Shown piece by piece: positions 7,479 to 14,996 of a DNA stretch of 19,006 nucleotides; positions within the stretch are counted from its first letter, which is position 1, and every line of letters begins with the position of its first letter. The stretch is from assembly GCA_044425575.1 (NCBI GenBank), contig JAWXVE010000044.1, positions 1 to 19,006 on the forward strand. Reading direction: 5' to 3'. Position numbers and translations under genes: made by a program. The notes beneath the pieces were generated by a model. It had not been told where the DNA came from. It saw nothing but the letters and a program-made list of their open reading frames with translations, and searched no databases. Origin of the DNA: JAWXVE01 sp044425575. Its GTDB lineage: Bacteria; Bacillota; Clostridia; Lachnospirales; Lachnospiraceae.

Positions 7479-8822
7479 ATGTTTGAACAAGTAACCAAGG
7501 AACAAGCCAAAGAGCAAATATTAGAAATGGTAGAAGCGTACTGCAATACCTTTCATAATAGTAAATCAGAATTCAAGGAAGGAGACAGAATTCCTTACGC
7601 CTCTCGTGTGTATGATAGTGAGGAAATGGTGAATCTAGTGGATTCTTCTCTAGAATTCTGGCTTACCTCAGGTCGGTATACAGACCAATTTGAAGAGGAA
7701 TTCGCTAAGTACTTAGGAGTAAAGTATTGTGCACTTGTAAACTCTGGTTCTTCTGCCAATCTCAATGCCTTTATGGCGCTTACTTCTAGCTTGTTAGGTG
7801 AGCGACAAGTATTGCCGGGAGATGAGATGATTACCGTAGCTGCAAGCTTTCCAACTACCGTCACACCAGCCATTCAGTATGGAGTGGTGCCAGTATTCCT
7901 AGATATTACCATTCCACAATACAACATAGATGTGACTCAATTAGAAGAAGCCTTATCCCCTAAGACGAAAGTGGTGATGATTGCCCATACACTAGGGAAC
8001 CCATTTGACCTTAAGGCGGTAAAAGAGTTCTGTGACAAGCATAACTTATGGCTCATTGAAGATAATTGCGATGCCCTTGGTTCTACCTACATGTTAGACG
8101 GAGTAGAACGACTTACCGGAACCATTGGTGACATTGGAACGAGTAGTTTCTATCCTCCACACCATATGACCATGGGAGAAGGTGGGGCAGTGTATACCAA
8201 CAATCCACTTCTTAATAAGATAGTAAGGTCATTTCGAGATTGGGGACGTGACTGTGTCTGCCCATCTGGAGTAGACAACTTGTGTGGACATCGTTTTGAT
8301 AGACAGTACGGACAGCTGCCAGTGGGATACGACCATAAATACGTCTATTCTCATTTTGGATATAATCTAAAGGCAACGGATATGCAAGCAGCCATTGGCT
8401 GTGCACAACTTGAGAAGTTCCCAAGCTTTGTGGAGCGTCGTAGAGAGAACTTTAATCGATTATTACAAGGATTACAAGATTGCACCGACTACTTTATCTT
8501 GCCAGAACCTTGTGAGAACAGCAATCCAAGTTGGTTTGGGTTCCTCCTTACTTGTAAGGAAGGTGTAAGGCGTGATAAGATAGTACCATATTTGGAATCG
8601 AAAGGCGTGCAGACTAGAATGTTATTTGCAGGCAATATAATCAAACATCCGTGCTTTGACCAGATGAGAGAAGCAGGTACAGGATACCGTGTGATAGGGG
8701 ACTTAGCCAATTCAGAACGTATTATGCGAGATACCTTCTGGATAGGGGTATATCCTGGTATGACGGATGAGATGATAGATTATATGATTAAAGTAATGAA
8801 AGAGGCAGCAATACATGAATAA
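7479..8822 (+). CDS. rfbH: CDP-4-keto-6-deoxyglucose-3-dehydrase (E1)
   Basis: A 447-residue fold-type I aminotransferase homologue that uses PMP and a [2Fe-2S] cluster to remove the C3 hydroxyl of CDP-4-keto-6-deoxyglucose, the committed step to CDP-3,6-dideoxysugars. The usual PLP lysine is replaced by histidine in SFYPPHHMTMGEGGAV (HH at 228-229), the hallmark of RfbH/E1. Cluster cysteines are visible as C259-X-C261-X7-C269 (GRDCVCPSG...LC), with C197 in EDNCDALGS as the probable fourth. KYVYSHFGYNLKATDMQAA is also typical. The expected partner reductase E3 (RfbI/DdhD, ferredoxin-type flavoprotein) is not in the window. The gene overlaps the following aldolase by eight bases, tying the deoxysugar path to the unusual module downstream. 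A TAGGAG at 7461-7466 may serve as ribosome site. Confidence 0.95.
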   Translation: MFEQVTKEQAKEQILEMVEAYCNTFHNSKSEFKEGDRIPYASRVYDSEEMVNLVDSSLEFWLTSGRYTDQFEEEFAKYLGVKYCALVNSGSSANLNAFMALTSSLLGERQVLPGDEMITVAASFPTTVTPAIQYGVVPVFLDITIPQYNIDVTQLEEALSPKTKVVMIAHTLGNPFDLKAVKEFCDKHNLWLIEDNCDALGSTYMLDGVERLTGTIGDIGTSSFYPPHHMTMGEGGAVYTNNPLLNKIVRSFRDWGRDCVCPSGVDNLCGHRFDRQYGQLPVGYDHKYVYSHFGYNLKATDMQAAIGCAQLEKFPSFVERRRENFNRLLQGLQDCTDYFILPEPCENSNPSWFGFLLTCKEGVRRDKIVPYLESKGVQTRMLFAGNIIKHPCFDQMREAGTGYRVIGDLANSERIMRDTFWIGVYPGMTDEMIDYMIKVMKEAAIHE

Positions 8823-10416
8823 GATTAAATTACTAGACTGCACCTTAAGAGATGGCGGGTATTTGAATGATTGGGAATTCGGATACGAGACAATCATTAA
8901 TATCTATCAAAGGTTGGTAAGTTCTAGAGTAGAAGTAATAGAAGTGGGCTTTATAAATGATACAAGGGAATTTGACCAGAATCGTTGCATTATGCCAGAT
9001 ACCAATAGTGTAAATCGGATGTTTGGACATATGGAGAAAGGGCAATCCCAAGTAGTAGGTATGATTGATTATGGTACTTGCGACCTTGCCAATGTACAAC
9101 CGTGTGCAGATTGTTATCTAGACGGAATTCGAGTTATCTTCAAAGAGGAAGTCTTGGAGGAAGCATTAGAGTATTGTAGAGCAATTAAATCCTTGGGATA
9201 CGAAGTGTACGTACAACTAGTATCCGTTACAAGCTACACTAGTGAACGGTTACAAGAATTGATTGTATTGGTAAATGAATTCGAACCATATGCAGTGTCC
9301 ATGGTGGATACCTATGGGTTATTGCACCAAGAGAATCTGGTGGAGATACTAGAACGCCTAGATAGAGATTTACTACCATCCATTGCACTTGGGTACCATG
9401 CACACAATAACTTTCAGATGGGCTACGCCAATGGAATATCAGTTCTAGCCAGCAAAGTAAATCGAACCCTATTAATTGATGGAACCTTATATGGTATGGG
9501 AAAAAGTGCAGGCAATACGCCATTAGAATTATTAGGTATGCATTTAAATGAATGTTATGGAAAATCCTATGATATTGGGCAGATGTTAGAAGCAATTGAC
9601 ACTAGTATTCTAGAGATTCAACGAACGGTACAATGGGGGTATAATCTATTCTACTATATTGCAGCTTCTACCAAGTGTCACCCGAACTACGTATCTTTCT
9701 TTATGAATAAAAGAACCTTATCCATGAAGGCAATTAATGAGTTGCTCCTTACCATAGATGAGGATAAGAAGTTATTATATGACCAGAAACATGCAGAGGC
9801 TCAGTACCTAGCCTACCAAAAGCATGCCTGCAACGATGAACAAGACAGGAAGCACTTACAAGAACGATTACAAGGCAAGTCTATTCTAGTACTAGGTCCA
9901 GGGAATACCATGAAGGAACAGACCGAAATGGTAGAAGCTTGTGCCGCAGAAGCAGAGATTATCATTGCCATTAATTATATTCCAATTGAATATGAAGTGG
10001 ATTATATGTTTCTTACCAATGCAAAACGTTATGTGCAAATGGGAGACGAAGGTCGTAGCTCCAATGGTAAAACAGTAGAAGTAATAGCAACCTCGAATGT
10101 AGTTAAGACACAAGGGAAGTTTCCATACACCTTGAATTATGAACGGTTAATTGATGAATCCACCGATATACCAGATAATTCCTTTGTTATGTTATTGAAA
10201 GTATTAATGGAAGCAGAAGTAAGCAAGGTATATCTAGCGGGATTTGACGGATATTCTGAGACTAAGATGAACTACTTCAACACCAATATGGAATACAGCT
10301 TCGCCAAAGACAAGGCACATTATTTGAATGAGTATGTAAGCGCGTTTCTAACAAATGAGGCAAGAGAACTTTCGTACGAATTCGTTACAGATACGTGTTA
10401 TGAATTAACTATGTAG
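8815..10416 (+). CDS. HMGL/DmpG-like pyruvate aldolase fused to a Rossmann-like C-terminal domain
   Basis: A 533-residue two-domain protein. Residues 4 to about 280 form a DRE-TIM/HMGL-like barrel. LLDCTLRDGGY (6-16) supplies the Arg12-Asp13 pair equivalent to the catalytic Arg and metal-binding Asp of 4-hydroxy-2-oxovalerate aldolase, and GYHAHNN (193-199) supplies the two metal-binding histidines. DGTLYGMGKSAGNTPLE (222-238) resembles the GxGxGxGN strand of the family. Such enzymes join or split pyruvate (or an acyl-CoA) and an aldehyde or ketone. A helical linker (about 280-350) leads to a second domain (355-533) with a glycine-rich ILVLGPGNTMKE start and YLAGFDGY near 473-480. It recalls the Rossmann-like fold of DUF115/MptE-like or sialyltransferase-like proteins, but I cannot place it. 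It overlaps rfbH by eight bases, so it belongs to this glycan path. Substrate unknown. Confidence 0.8.
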   Translation: MNKIKLLDCTLRDGGYLNDWEFGYETIINIYQRLVSSRVEVIEVGFINDTREFDQNRCIMPDTNSVNRMFGHMEKGQSQVVGMIDYGTCDLANVQPCADCYLDGIRVIFKEEVLEEALEYCRAIKSLGYEVYVQLVSVTSYTSERLQELIVLVNEFEPYAVSMVDTYGLLHQENLVEILERLDRDLLPSIALGYHAHNNFQMGYANGISVLASKVNRTLLIDGTLYGMGKSAGNTPLELLGMHLNECYGKSYDIGQMLEAIDTSILEIQRTVQWGYNLFYYIAASTKCHPNYVSFFMNKRTLSMKAINELLLTIDEDKKLLYDQKHAEAQYLAYQKHACNDEQDRKHLQERLQGKSILVLGPGNTMKEQTEMVEACAAEAEIIIAINYIPIEYEVDYMFLTNAKRYVQMGDEGRSSNGKTVEVIATSNVVKTQGKFPYTLNYERLIDESTDIPDNSFVMLLKVLMEAEVSKVYLAGFDGYSETKMNYFNTNMEYSFAKDKAHYLNEYVSAFLTNEARELSYEFVTDTCYELTM

Positions 10417-10450
10417 AAAATATGGTAGATAGACAATAGAGGGAAATGGT

Positions 10451-11137
10451 ATGAATGGATGTGATTTTAGCGGAAAAACAGTTTTTCTAACAGGTGGTGC
10501 TAGAGGGATTGGACATGATATAAAAGTATTATTGGAAGAGTTGGGGGCGACTGTAATTGCACCAACTAGGTCAGAGCTTGACTTATCCATACCAGAACAG
10601 ATAGAAGACTATATTCATAGGAATCAAACCTTAGAAGTGGATATTTTTATTCACTGTGCGGGTATGAATCAACTAGCTTCACTACATGAATTGGATCAAA
10701 ATGTATTTCATAAAACGTTTCAGGTTAATTATTTTTCAGCAGTTCGCTTGAGTCAATATTTTGCAGAACATATGCGCAAACGAGCATTTGGACGAATTAT
10801 ATTTATCTCATCCATTTATGCTTTAGTATCTAGAGAAAGACGTTTACAATATACTTCTTCTAAAACTGCCATAACAGGGCTAGTTAAAACGTTAGCCATA
10901 GAAGAGGGTATCAATAATATCTTAGTCAATGCGGTTGCGCCTGGTTATGTAATGACGGAAATGACATTGCAGAATCTGAGCCAAGAAGAAATCCAAGATC
11001 TCACAGAAATGATTCCAACTAGAAAACTACAAACGGTACGAGATATATCCAATTTAGTAGCATTTCTAGCATCGGATTTCAATCAAAGTATTACAGGTCA
11101 ACTAATAGCTGTTGATGGTGGATTTACATGTAGATAA
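10451..11137 (+). CDS. Short-chain dehydrogenase/reductase (classical SDR)
   Basis: A 228-residue cytoplasmic NAD(P)-dependent oxidoreductase. It has the cofactor-binding TGGARGIG (14-21), a variant NNAG motif (HCAG, 68-71), the structural Asn at VNYF (93), and a catalytic Ser (120/121) with YTSSK (Tyr134, Lys138). PGYVMTEM and the C-terminal VDGGFTCR are typical of FabG-like proteins. The loop after beta-2 lacks an obvious NADPH-specific basic pair except Arg40, so cofactor choice is open. Sited between the aldolase and the dehydroquinate-synthase-like gene, it probably reduces or oxidises a keto or hydroxy group on the intermediate they handle; that is inference. AGAGGGA at 10438-10444 precedes ATG 10451. 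Its DNA is more AT-rich than the genes around it (see findings). Confidence 0.85.
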   Translation: MNGCDFSGKTVFLTGGARGIGHDIKVLLEELGATVIAPTRSELDLSIPEQIEDYIHRNQTLEVDIFIHCAGMNQLASLHELDQNVFHKTFQVNYFSAVRLSQYFAEHMRKRAFGRIIFISSIYALVSRERRLQYTSSKTAITGLVKTLAIEEGINNILVNAVAPGYVMTEMTLQNLSQEEIQDLTEMIPTRKLQTVRDISNLVAFLASDFNQSITGQLIAVDGGFTCR

Positions 11138-11142
11138 AGGAG
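11137..11142 (+). promoter_or_regulatory. Shine-Dalgarno site setting the start of the cyclase gene
   Basis: AAGGAG begins on the last base of the SDR stop codon and lies eleven bases before ATG 11154. An in-frame TTG at 11112 would start upstream of this site and add 14 residues with no family support, so ATG 11154 is chosen. Confidence 0.65.
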
Positions 11143-11153
11143 AAGTAGACTAT

Positions 11154-12221
11154 ATGAATGAGATAAAGATACAATCAAGATTATATGATTATTCAGTAGA
11201 ATTCATACAAGGATTTGCGCAAGGGATGAGTGGACTAGGTGCAAAAGTTGCTTATGTAATTGATCGCAATGTGTACGAATTACACCATCATCGTTTTGCA
11301 ACATTACAACAAGAACATATCTATTATATTACGCCCAAAGAACAGTATAAAAATATGGACACTGTTATGGAACTGATTGGTTATTGGAAAGAAATTGGAT
11401 TGCAAAAAGACTGGAATGTAGTATGCATTGGTGGTGGAATTACTCAAGATGTTACAGCAACTGCAAGTTATCTATATCTGAGAAACATTAATTGGTATTT
11501 TTTCCCAAGCACACTACTAGCCATGTGTGACTCGTGTATTGGTGGAAAAAGTGCAATTAATCTAGGAGAATATAAGAATCAAATCGGAGTATTCTACCCT
11601 CCTAAAAGAGTTTTTATTGATCAAGGATTCCTTCGAACTTTGCCCCGCGCGGATTGGATTAATGGATGGGGCGAATTATTAAAGTTCTCTCTGACTCAAG
11701 ATAGATTATTCTATGAAGAATTGAAGGAAGAAAAGGAATATATCTTATGCCCTAATATTGAACAATACATAGGAAGAGGTTTGGAAGTTAAAAGAAATAT
11801 TATTGAACAAGATGAATTCGAATCTGATTTAAGGCGTATTTTAAACTATGGACACACATTTGGACATGCTCTAGAAGCATATACCTACAATAAAATACCA
11901 CATGGAACCGCTGTAATGTGGGGGATTGATGTTGTGAATTATATTGCATGGAAGAAGGGGTTACTAAGCAAAGAACTCTATCTTGACGTAAAGTCTCTAA
12001 TTAAAACATCTTTTCTTAATGAGGAGATAGTAGTAGACAACCCTAAGCAAATATATGAGATTATTAAGACTGATAAAAAAGTGAAAAGCAATGTACTAAA
12101 CTTTGCATTGCTAGATGAGGAAAAGGGATTACTAGTAGTACCAATTAGCTTAGATGATGAATTGGAAAAGCTGTTCCTTAGATATATAGAAGATACTACG
12201 AATTATTATTTGAATCAGTAA
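11154..12221 (+). CDS. 3-dehydroquinate synthase-like sugar phosphate cyclase
   Basis: A 355-residue member of the DHQ synthase (AroB) superfamily, NAD- and metal-dependent. It has the NAD-binding GGGITQDVTATAS (93-105), PSTLLAMCDSCIGGKSAIN (118-136), the metal ligands Glu174 (GWGELLK), His234 (NYGHTFGHALE) and His250 (IPHGTAV), and His238 as likely catalytic base. By my recollection of the fungal DHQS active site, Arg110, Asp126, Lys132, Lys141-Asn142, Lys177, Lys213, Arg227, Asn231 and a late DKK near 307-309 also sit at the expected spacings. The pocket therefore looks able to bind a phosphorylated 3-deoxy-2-ulosonate. True aroB genes normally lie with aromatic genes. Between an aldolase, an SDR and a TPP enzyme in a glycan operon, this copy more likely makes a carbocyclic precursor for the glycan. 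Alternatives are a valiolone-type synthase or a displaced aroB. Confidence 0.85.
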   Translation: MNEIKIQSRLYDYSVEFIQGFAQGMSGLGAKVAYVIDRNVYELHHHRFATLQQEHIYYITPKEQYKNMDTVMELIGYWKEIGLQKDWNVVCIGGGITQDVTATASYLYLRNINWYFFPSTLLAMCDSCIGGKSAINLGEYKNQIGVFYPPKRVFIDQGFLRTLPRADWINGWGELLKFSLTQDRLFYEELKEEKEYILCPNIEQYIGRGLEVKRNIIEQDEFESDLRRILNYGHTFGHALEAYTYNKIPHGTAVMWGIDVVNYIAWKKGLLSKELYLDVKSLIKTSFLNEEIVVDNPKQIYEIIKTDKKVKSNVLNFALLDEEKGLLVVPISLDDELEKLFLRYIEDTTNYYLNQ

Positions 12222-12236
12222 TGAAAAGGGAAGCAA

Positions 12237-14036
12237 ATGAAGATAAAAATAGCACAATATATAGCAGATTTTCTAGTACAACAACAGATAAAGCATATCT
12301 TTACCATTACAGGTGGTGGTGCCATGCACTTAAATGATACGTTAGGACATCACGAACAGTTAACAGCTATCTATAACCACCACGAGCAAGCATGTGCCAT
12401 TGCGGCAGAAGGCTATGCTAGATTGACTGGACAAGTGGCAGCAGTGTGTGTTACTAGTGGACCAGGTGGAACTAATGCCATTACAGGAGTGGTAGGCGGA
12501 TGGCAAGATTCGATTCCAATATTCATCCTATCGGGACAAGTGAAGAGAGAGACGACTACATGGTCAACAGATGTGCCACTTCGCCAATTAGGGGACCAAG
12601 AGTTTCAGATTGTTGATACGGTCCAGAATATGACAAAGTATGCTCATATGGTAACAGAACCAGATAGTATACGCTATCATCTTGAAAAGGCGTGGTATCT
12701 CTGCATGCATGGAAGAAAAGGGCCTGTGTGGTTAGACATTCCATTAGATGTACAAGCAGCAATTATTGAAACAGATACCTTGGAAGGATTTCATCCAGAC
12801 GAATTAGAACAGGTAGAACAACCTACCTATGATACAACCGTTACCAAGCAGATCTTTGACCAAATGGCAGCAGCCAAAAGGCCTGTGATACTTGTAGGGA
12901 CTGGAGTTCGTCTAAGTGGAGGATATGAATCCTTCTTAAGATTAGCAGAGCAATTACAGATTCCAATTGTCACAGCATGGAATGCACACGATGCTATATG
13001 GAACGAACATACGTGTTATGCTGGTAGACCAGGTAGCGTAGGAGATCGAGGTGGGAACTTTGTGGTACAAAATGCTGACCTCCTATTGGTATTAGGATGT
13101 AGAATGAATATTCGCCAAATTAGTTATAATTATGAAATGTGGGCACATAGAGCGTATAGGATTGTAGTAGATATTGATGAAGGAGAATTACAGAAGCCAA
13201 CGGTTACCATTGACATGCCTGTTCATGCAGATGTGAAAGATGTGATGGAACATATGCTTAGCCAGATAGGAGAATATAACAGCCCTGAAAGCCATAAGGA
13301 ATGGTTAGTATGGTGCAAGGCAATTCATAAGAAATATCCAACGGTTTTACCAGAATATTATGAATTGAATAGTCCTGTTAATCCTTACGTGTTCCTACAT
13401 GAATTCACCAAAGAGTTGCAGAAGGACGATGTACTTGTATGTGGAAATGGAAGTGCATGTGTCATTACATTCCAGACTGCATATATACAAGAAGGACAAC
13501 GATTATTCACCAATTCAGGGTGTGCGGCAATGGGATATGGATTCCCTGCTGCCTTAGGGTGCTGTGTTGCCACAGAAGGGAAGCGGGTGATCTGTATTGA
13601 TGGAGATGGGAGCTTTCAGATGAATCTCCAAGAGTTACAGACCGTGAAGCAATACAACCTTAATATGAAAATCGTAATTCTGAATAATAATGGATATCAT
13701 TCTATTCGGCAAACACAGAACAATCTATTTCAGCCACCACTCATCGGAGTGTGTCAAGAAAATGGAGTAAGTTTCCCAAGTCTTGAAAAGCTTGCCTATG
13801 CATATGAACTTCCTTATGTGAAGATTGATGGAGTAGACCAGATAGAAGAGCGTGTCGGGCAATTCTTAGTGCAAGATGGTCCAATGATCTGCGAGGTAGT
13901 GGTAGATGAGAACCAGAACTTTGCACCTAAGTTATCTTCTAAAGTAATGCCAGACGGCACTATTGTATCGCCAGAAATTGACGATATGTACCCATTTCTT
14001 CCTCGAGAGGAATACGAGGGGAATAAGTTATGGTAG
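12237..14036 (+). CDS. TPP-dependent acetolactate-synthase-like enzyme, candidate YerE-type C-branching enzyme
   Basis: A 599-residue three-domain thiamine-diphosphate enzyme. The N-terminal Pyr domain holds the activating glutamate in YNHHEQACAIAAEGYAR (Glu50) and TSGPGGTNA (73-81). A central Rossmann domain spans about 200-340, and the C-terminal PP domain has the GDG...NN cofactor motif (GDGSFQMN at 456-463 to NNN near 483-485). The family includes acetolactate synthase. With rfbF, rfbG and rfbH in the same operon, the closest known logic is YerE of Yersinia pseudotuberculosis, which transfers an acetaldehyde unit from pyruvate to C4 of CDP-4-keto-3,6-dideoxyglucose. No acetolactate synthase small subunit or ilv gene accompanies it, which argues against branched-chain amino acid synthesis. 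It overlaps the next gene by seven bases. The reaction on a CDP-sugar is inferred. Confidence 0.82.
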   Translation: MKIKIAQYIADFLVQQQIKHIFTITGGGAMHLNDTLGHHEQLTAIYNHHEQACAIAAEGYARLTGQVAAVCVTSGPGGTNAITGVVGGWQDSIPIFILSGQVKRETTTWSTDVPLRQLGDQEFQIVDTVQNMTKYAHMVTEPDSIRYHLEKAWYLCMHGRKGPVWLDIPLDVQAAIIETDTLEGFHPDELEQVEQPTYDTTVTKQIFDQMAAAKRPVILVGTGVRLSGGYESFLRLAEQLQIPIVTAWNAHDAIWNEHTCYAGRPGSVGDRGGNFVVQNADLLLVLGCRMNIRQISYNYEMWAHRAYRIVVDIDEGELQKPTVTIDMPVHADVKDVMEHMLSQIGEYNSPESHKEWLVWCKAIHKKYPTVLPEYYELNSPVNPYVFLHEFTKELQKDDVLVCGNGSACVITFQTAYIQEGQRLFTNSGCAAMGYGFPAALGCCVATEGKRVICIDGDGSFQMNLQELQTVKQYNLNMKIVILNNNGYHSIRQTQNNLFQPPLIGVCQENGVSFPSLEKLAYAYELPYVKIDGVDQIEERVGQFLVQDGPMICEVVVDENQNFAPKLSSKVMPDGTIVSPEIDDMYPFLPREEYEGNKLW

Positions 14037-14935
14037 AGAGAGTAGTCATCACAGGATGTACGGGTGCCATTGGTATGGCATTTTTACAGAAATGTATAGA
14101 AGAGAATATAGAAGTTCTTGCAATCTGCCATAGAGGGTCCAAGCGAATCCAGAATATTCCGAAGCATACACTGATTACAGTACAAGAGTGCGATTTGGCA
14201 GAACTTAAGAACTTACAAGTAGCGTCAGAAGATTCTTACGATGTATTCTATCACCTTGCGTGGAATGGTACCTTCGGAGATGCTAGGAATAATATGTACC
14301 TACAGAATGAGAATGTAACACATACCTTAGATGCAGTGCAGTTAGCGAAGCGATTAGGGTGCCATACCTTTATAGGAACAGGTTCCCAAGCAGAATATGG
14401 CAGAGTAGAGGGAATCTTACGTCCTCATACCCCAACTAATCCAGAAAATGGTTATGGGATTGCTAAGTTATGCGCAGGACATATGAGCCGTATTCTATGC
14501 GAACAACTAGACATGAAGCACATATGGACTAGAATCTTAAGTGTATATGGACCTTATGATGGAGCAGAGACTATGGTCAGTAGTACCATTCGTAAGCTAC
14601 AAAGTGGCCAAGTACCTAAGTGTACCTTAGGAGAACAGTTGTGGGATTACCTTCACAGCAGTGATGCAGCCAATGCACTGTATCTCATGGGAATCCACGG
14701 AAGCAATGGTGCGACCTATGTGTTAGGGAGCGGACAGGCTAGACCCCTGAAAGAGTATATCCAGATTATGTGCCAAGTATATAATCCTAAGATAAAGCCA
14801 GCACTTGGTGCAGTTCCTTATGGGAAGAATCAAGTAATGCACCTAGAAGCAGATATAACGGAGTTGGTAAGAGATACAGGATTTTGTGTAGAAGTGAAGT
14901 TTGAGGAAGGGATTGGCTTGGTGGATAAACCATGA
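14030..14935 (+). CDS. NAD(P)-dependent extended SDR, sugar-nucleotide reductase/epimerase (YerF/RfbJ-like role)
   Basis: A 301-residue extended SDR. It has TGCTGAIG (8-15) for cofactor binding, YHLAWNG (74-80) in place of HLAA, GTGSQAEYG (116-124) and the catalytic YGIAK (Tyr142, Lys146). HSSDAANAL (about 209-217) is typical of this group. Proteins of this size and motif pattern reduce the 4-keto group or the side-chain keto group of deoxysugar nucleotides, as CDP-abequose synthase (RfbJ) and YerF do. Its ATG at 14030 lies inside the end of the TPP-enzyme gene, with GAGGGG at 14016-14021, so the two products are probably made together and may act in sequence: branching, then reduction. It is the last gene before the glycosyltransferase block. 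Which carbonyl it reduces cannot be read from the sequence. Confidence 0.82.
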   Translation: MVERVVITGCTGAIGMAFLQKCIEENIEVLAICHRGSKRIQNIPKHTLITVQECDLAELKNLQVASEDSYDVFYHLAWNGTFGDARNNMYLQNENVTHTLDAVQLAKRLGCHTFIGTGSQAEYGRVEGILRPHTPTNPENGYGIAKLCAGHMSRILCEQLDMKHIWTRILSVYGPYDGAETMVSSTIRKLQSGQVPKCTLGEQLWDYLHSSDAANALYLMGIHGSNGATYVLGSGQARPLKEYIQIMCQVYNPKIKPALGAVPYGKNQVMHLEADITELVRDTGFCVEVKFEEGIGLVDKP

Positions 14936-14941
14936 AACTGT

Positions 14942-14970
14942 TTGCCATATCCATGCGGTTGTGATAGAAT
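14942..14970 (+). promoter_or_regulatory. Predicted sigma-A-type internal promoter
   Basis: TTGCCA (14942-14947) and TAGAAT (14965-14970) are separated by 17 bases. Each hexamer matches the consensus at five of six positions with ideal spacing. It lies in one of the longest gaps between genes, and transcription would start about 20 bases before the GT2 start codon at 14997. It may drive the glycosyltransferase block separately from the sugar-nucleotide genes. Predicted from sequence only. Confidence 0.5.
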
Positions 14971-14996
14971 AATGGGAATGAAAAGGGGCGTTTCTC

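Noticed and set aside
9239..9595. Minus-strand open frame of 118 codons inside the aldolase gene
   Set aside because: It lies wholly within a well-supported gene, has no recognisable motif and no ribosome site; it is a shadow frame, as are the other short opposite-strand frames.
11112..11153. Longer start for the cyclase (TTG at 11112) overlapping the SDR gene
   Set aside because: AAGGAG at 11137-11142 is correctly placed for ATG 11154, and the extra 14 residues look like out-of-frame SDR sequence.
12237..14036. Housekeeping acetolactate synthase (ilvB)
   Set aside because: There is no regulatory subunit or other ilv gene, and it is locked by overlap to a sugar-type reductase in an rfb operon.
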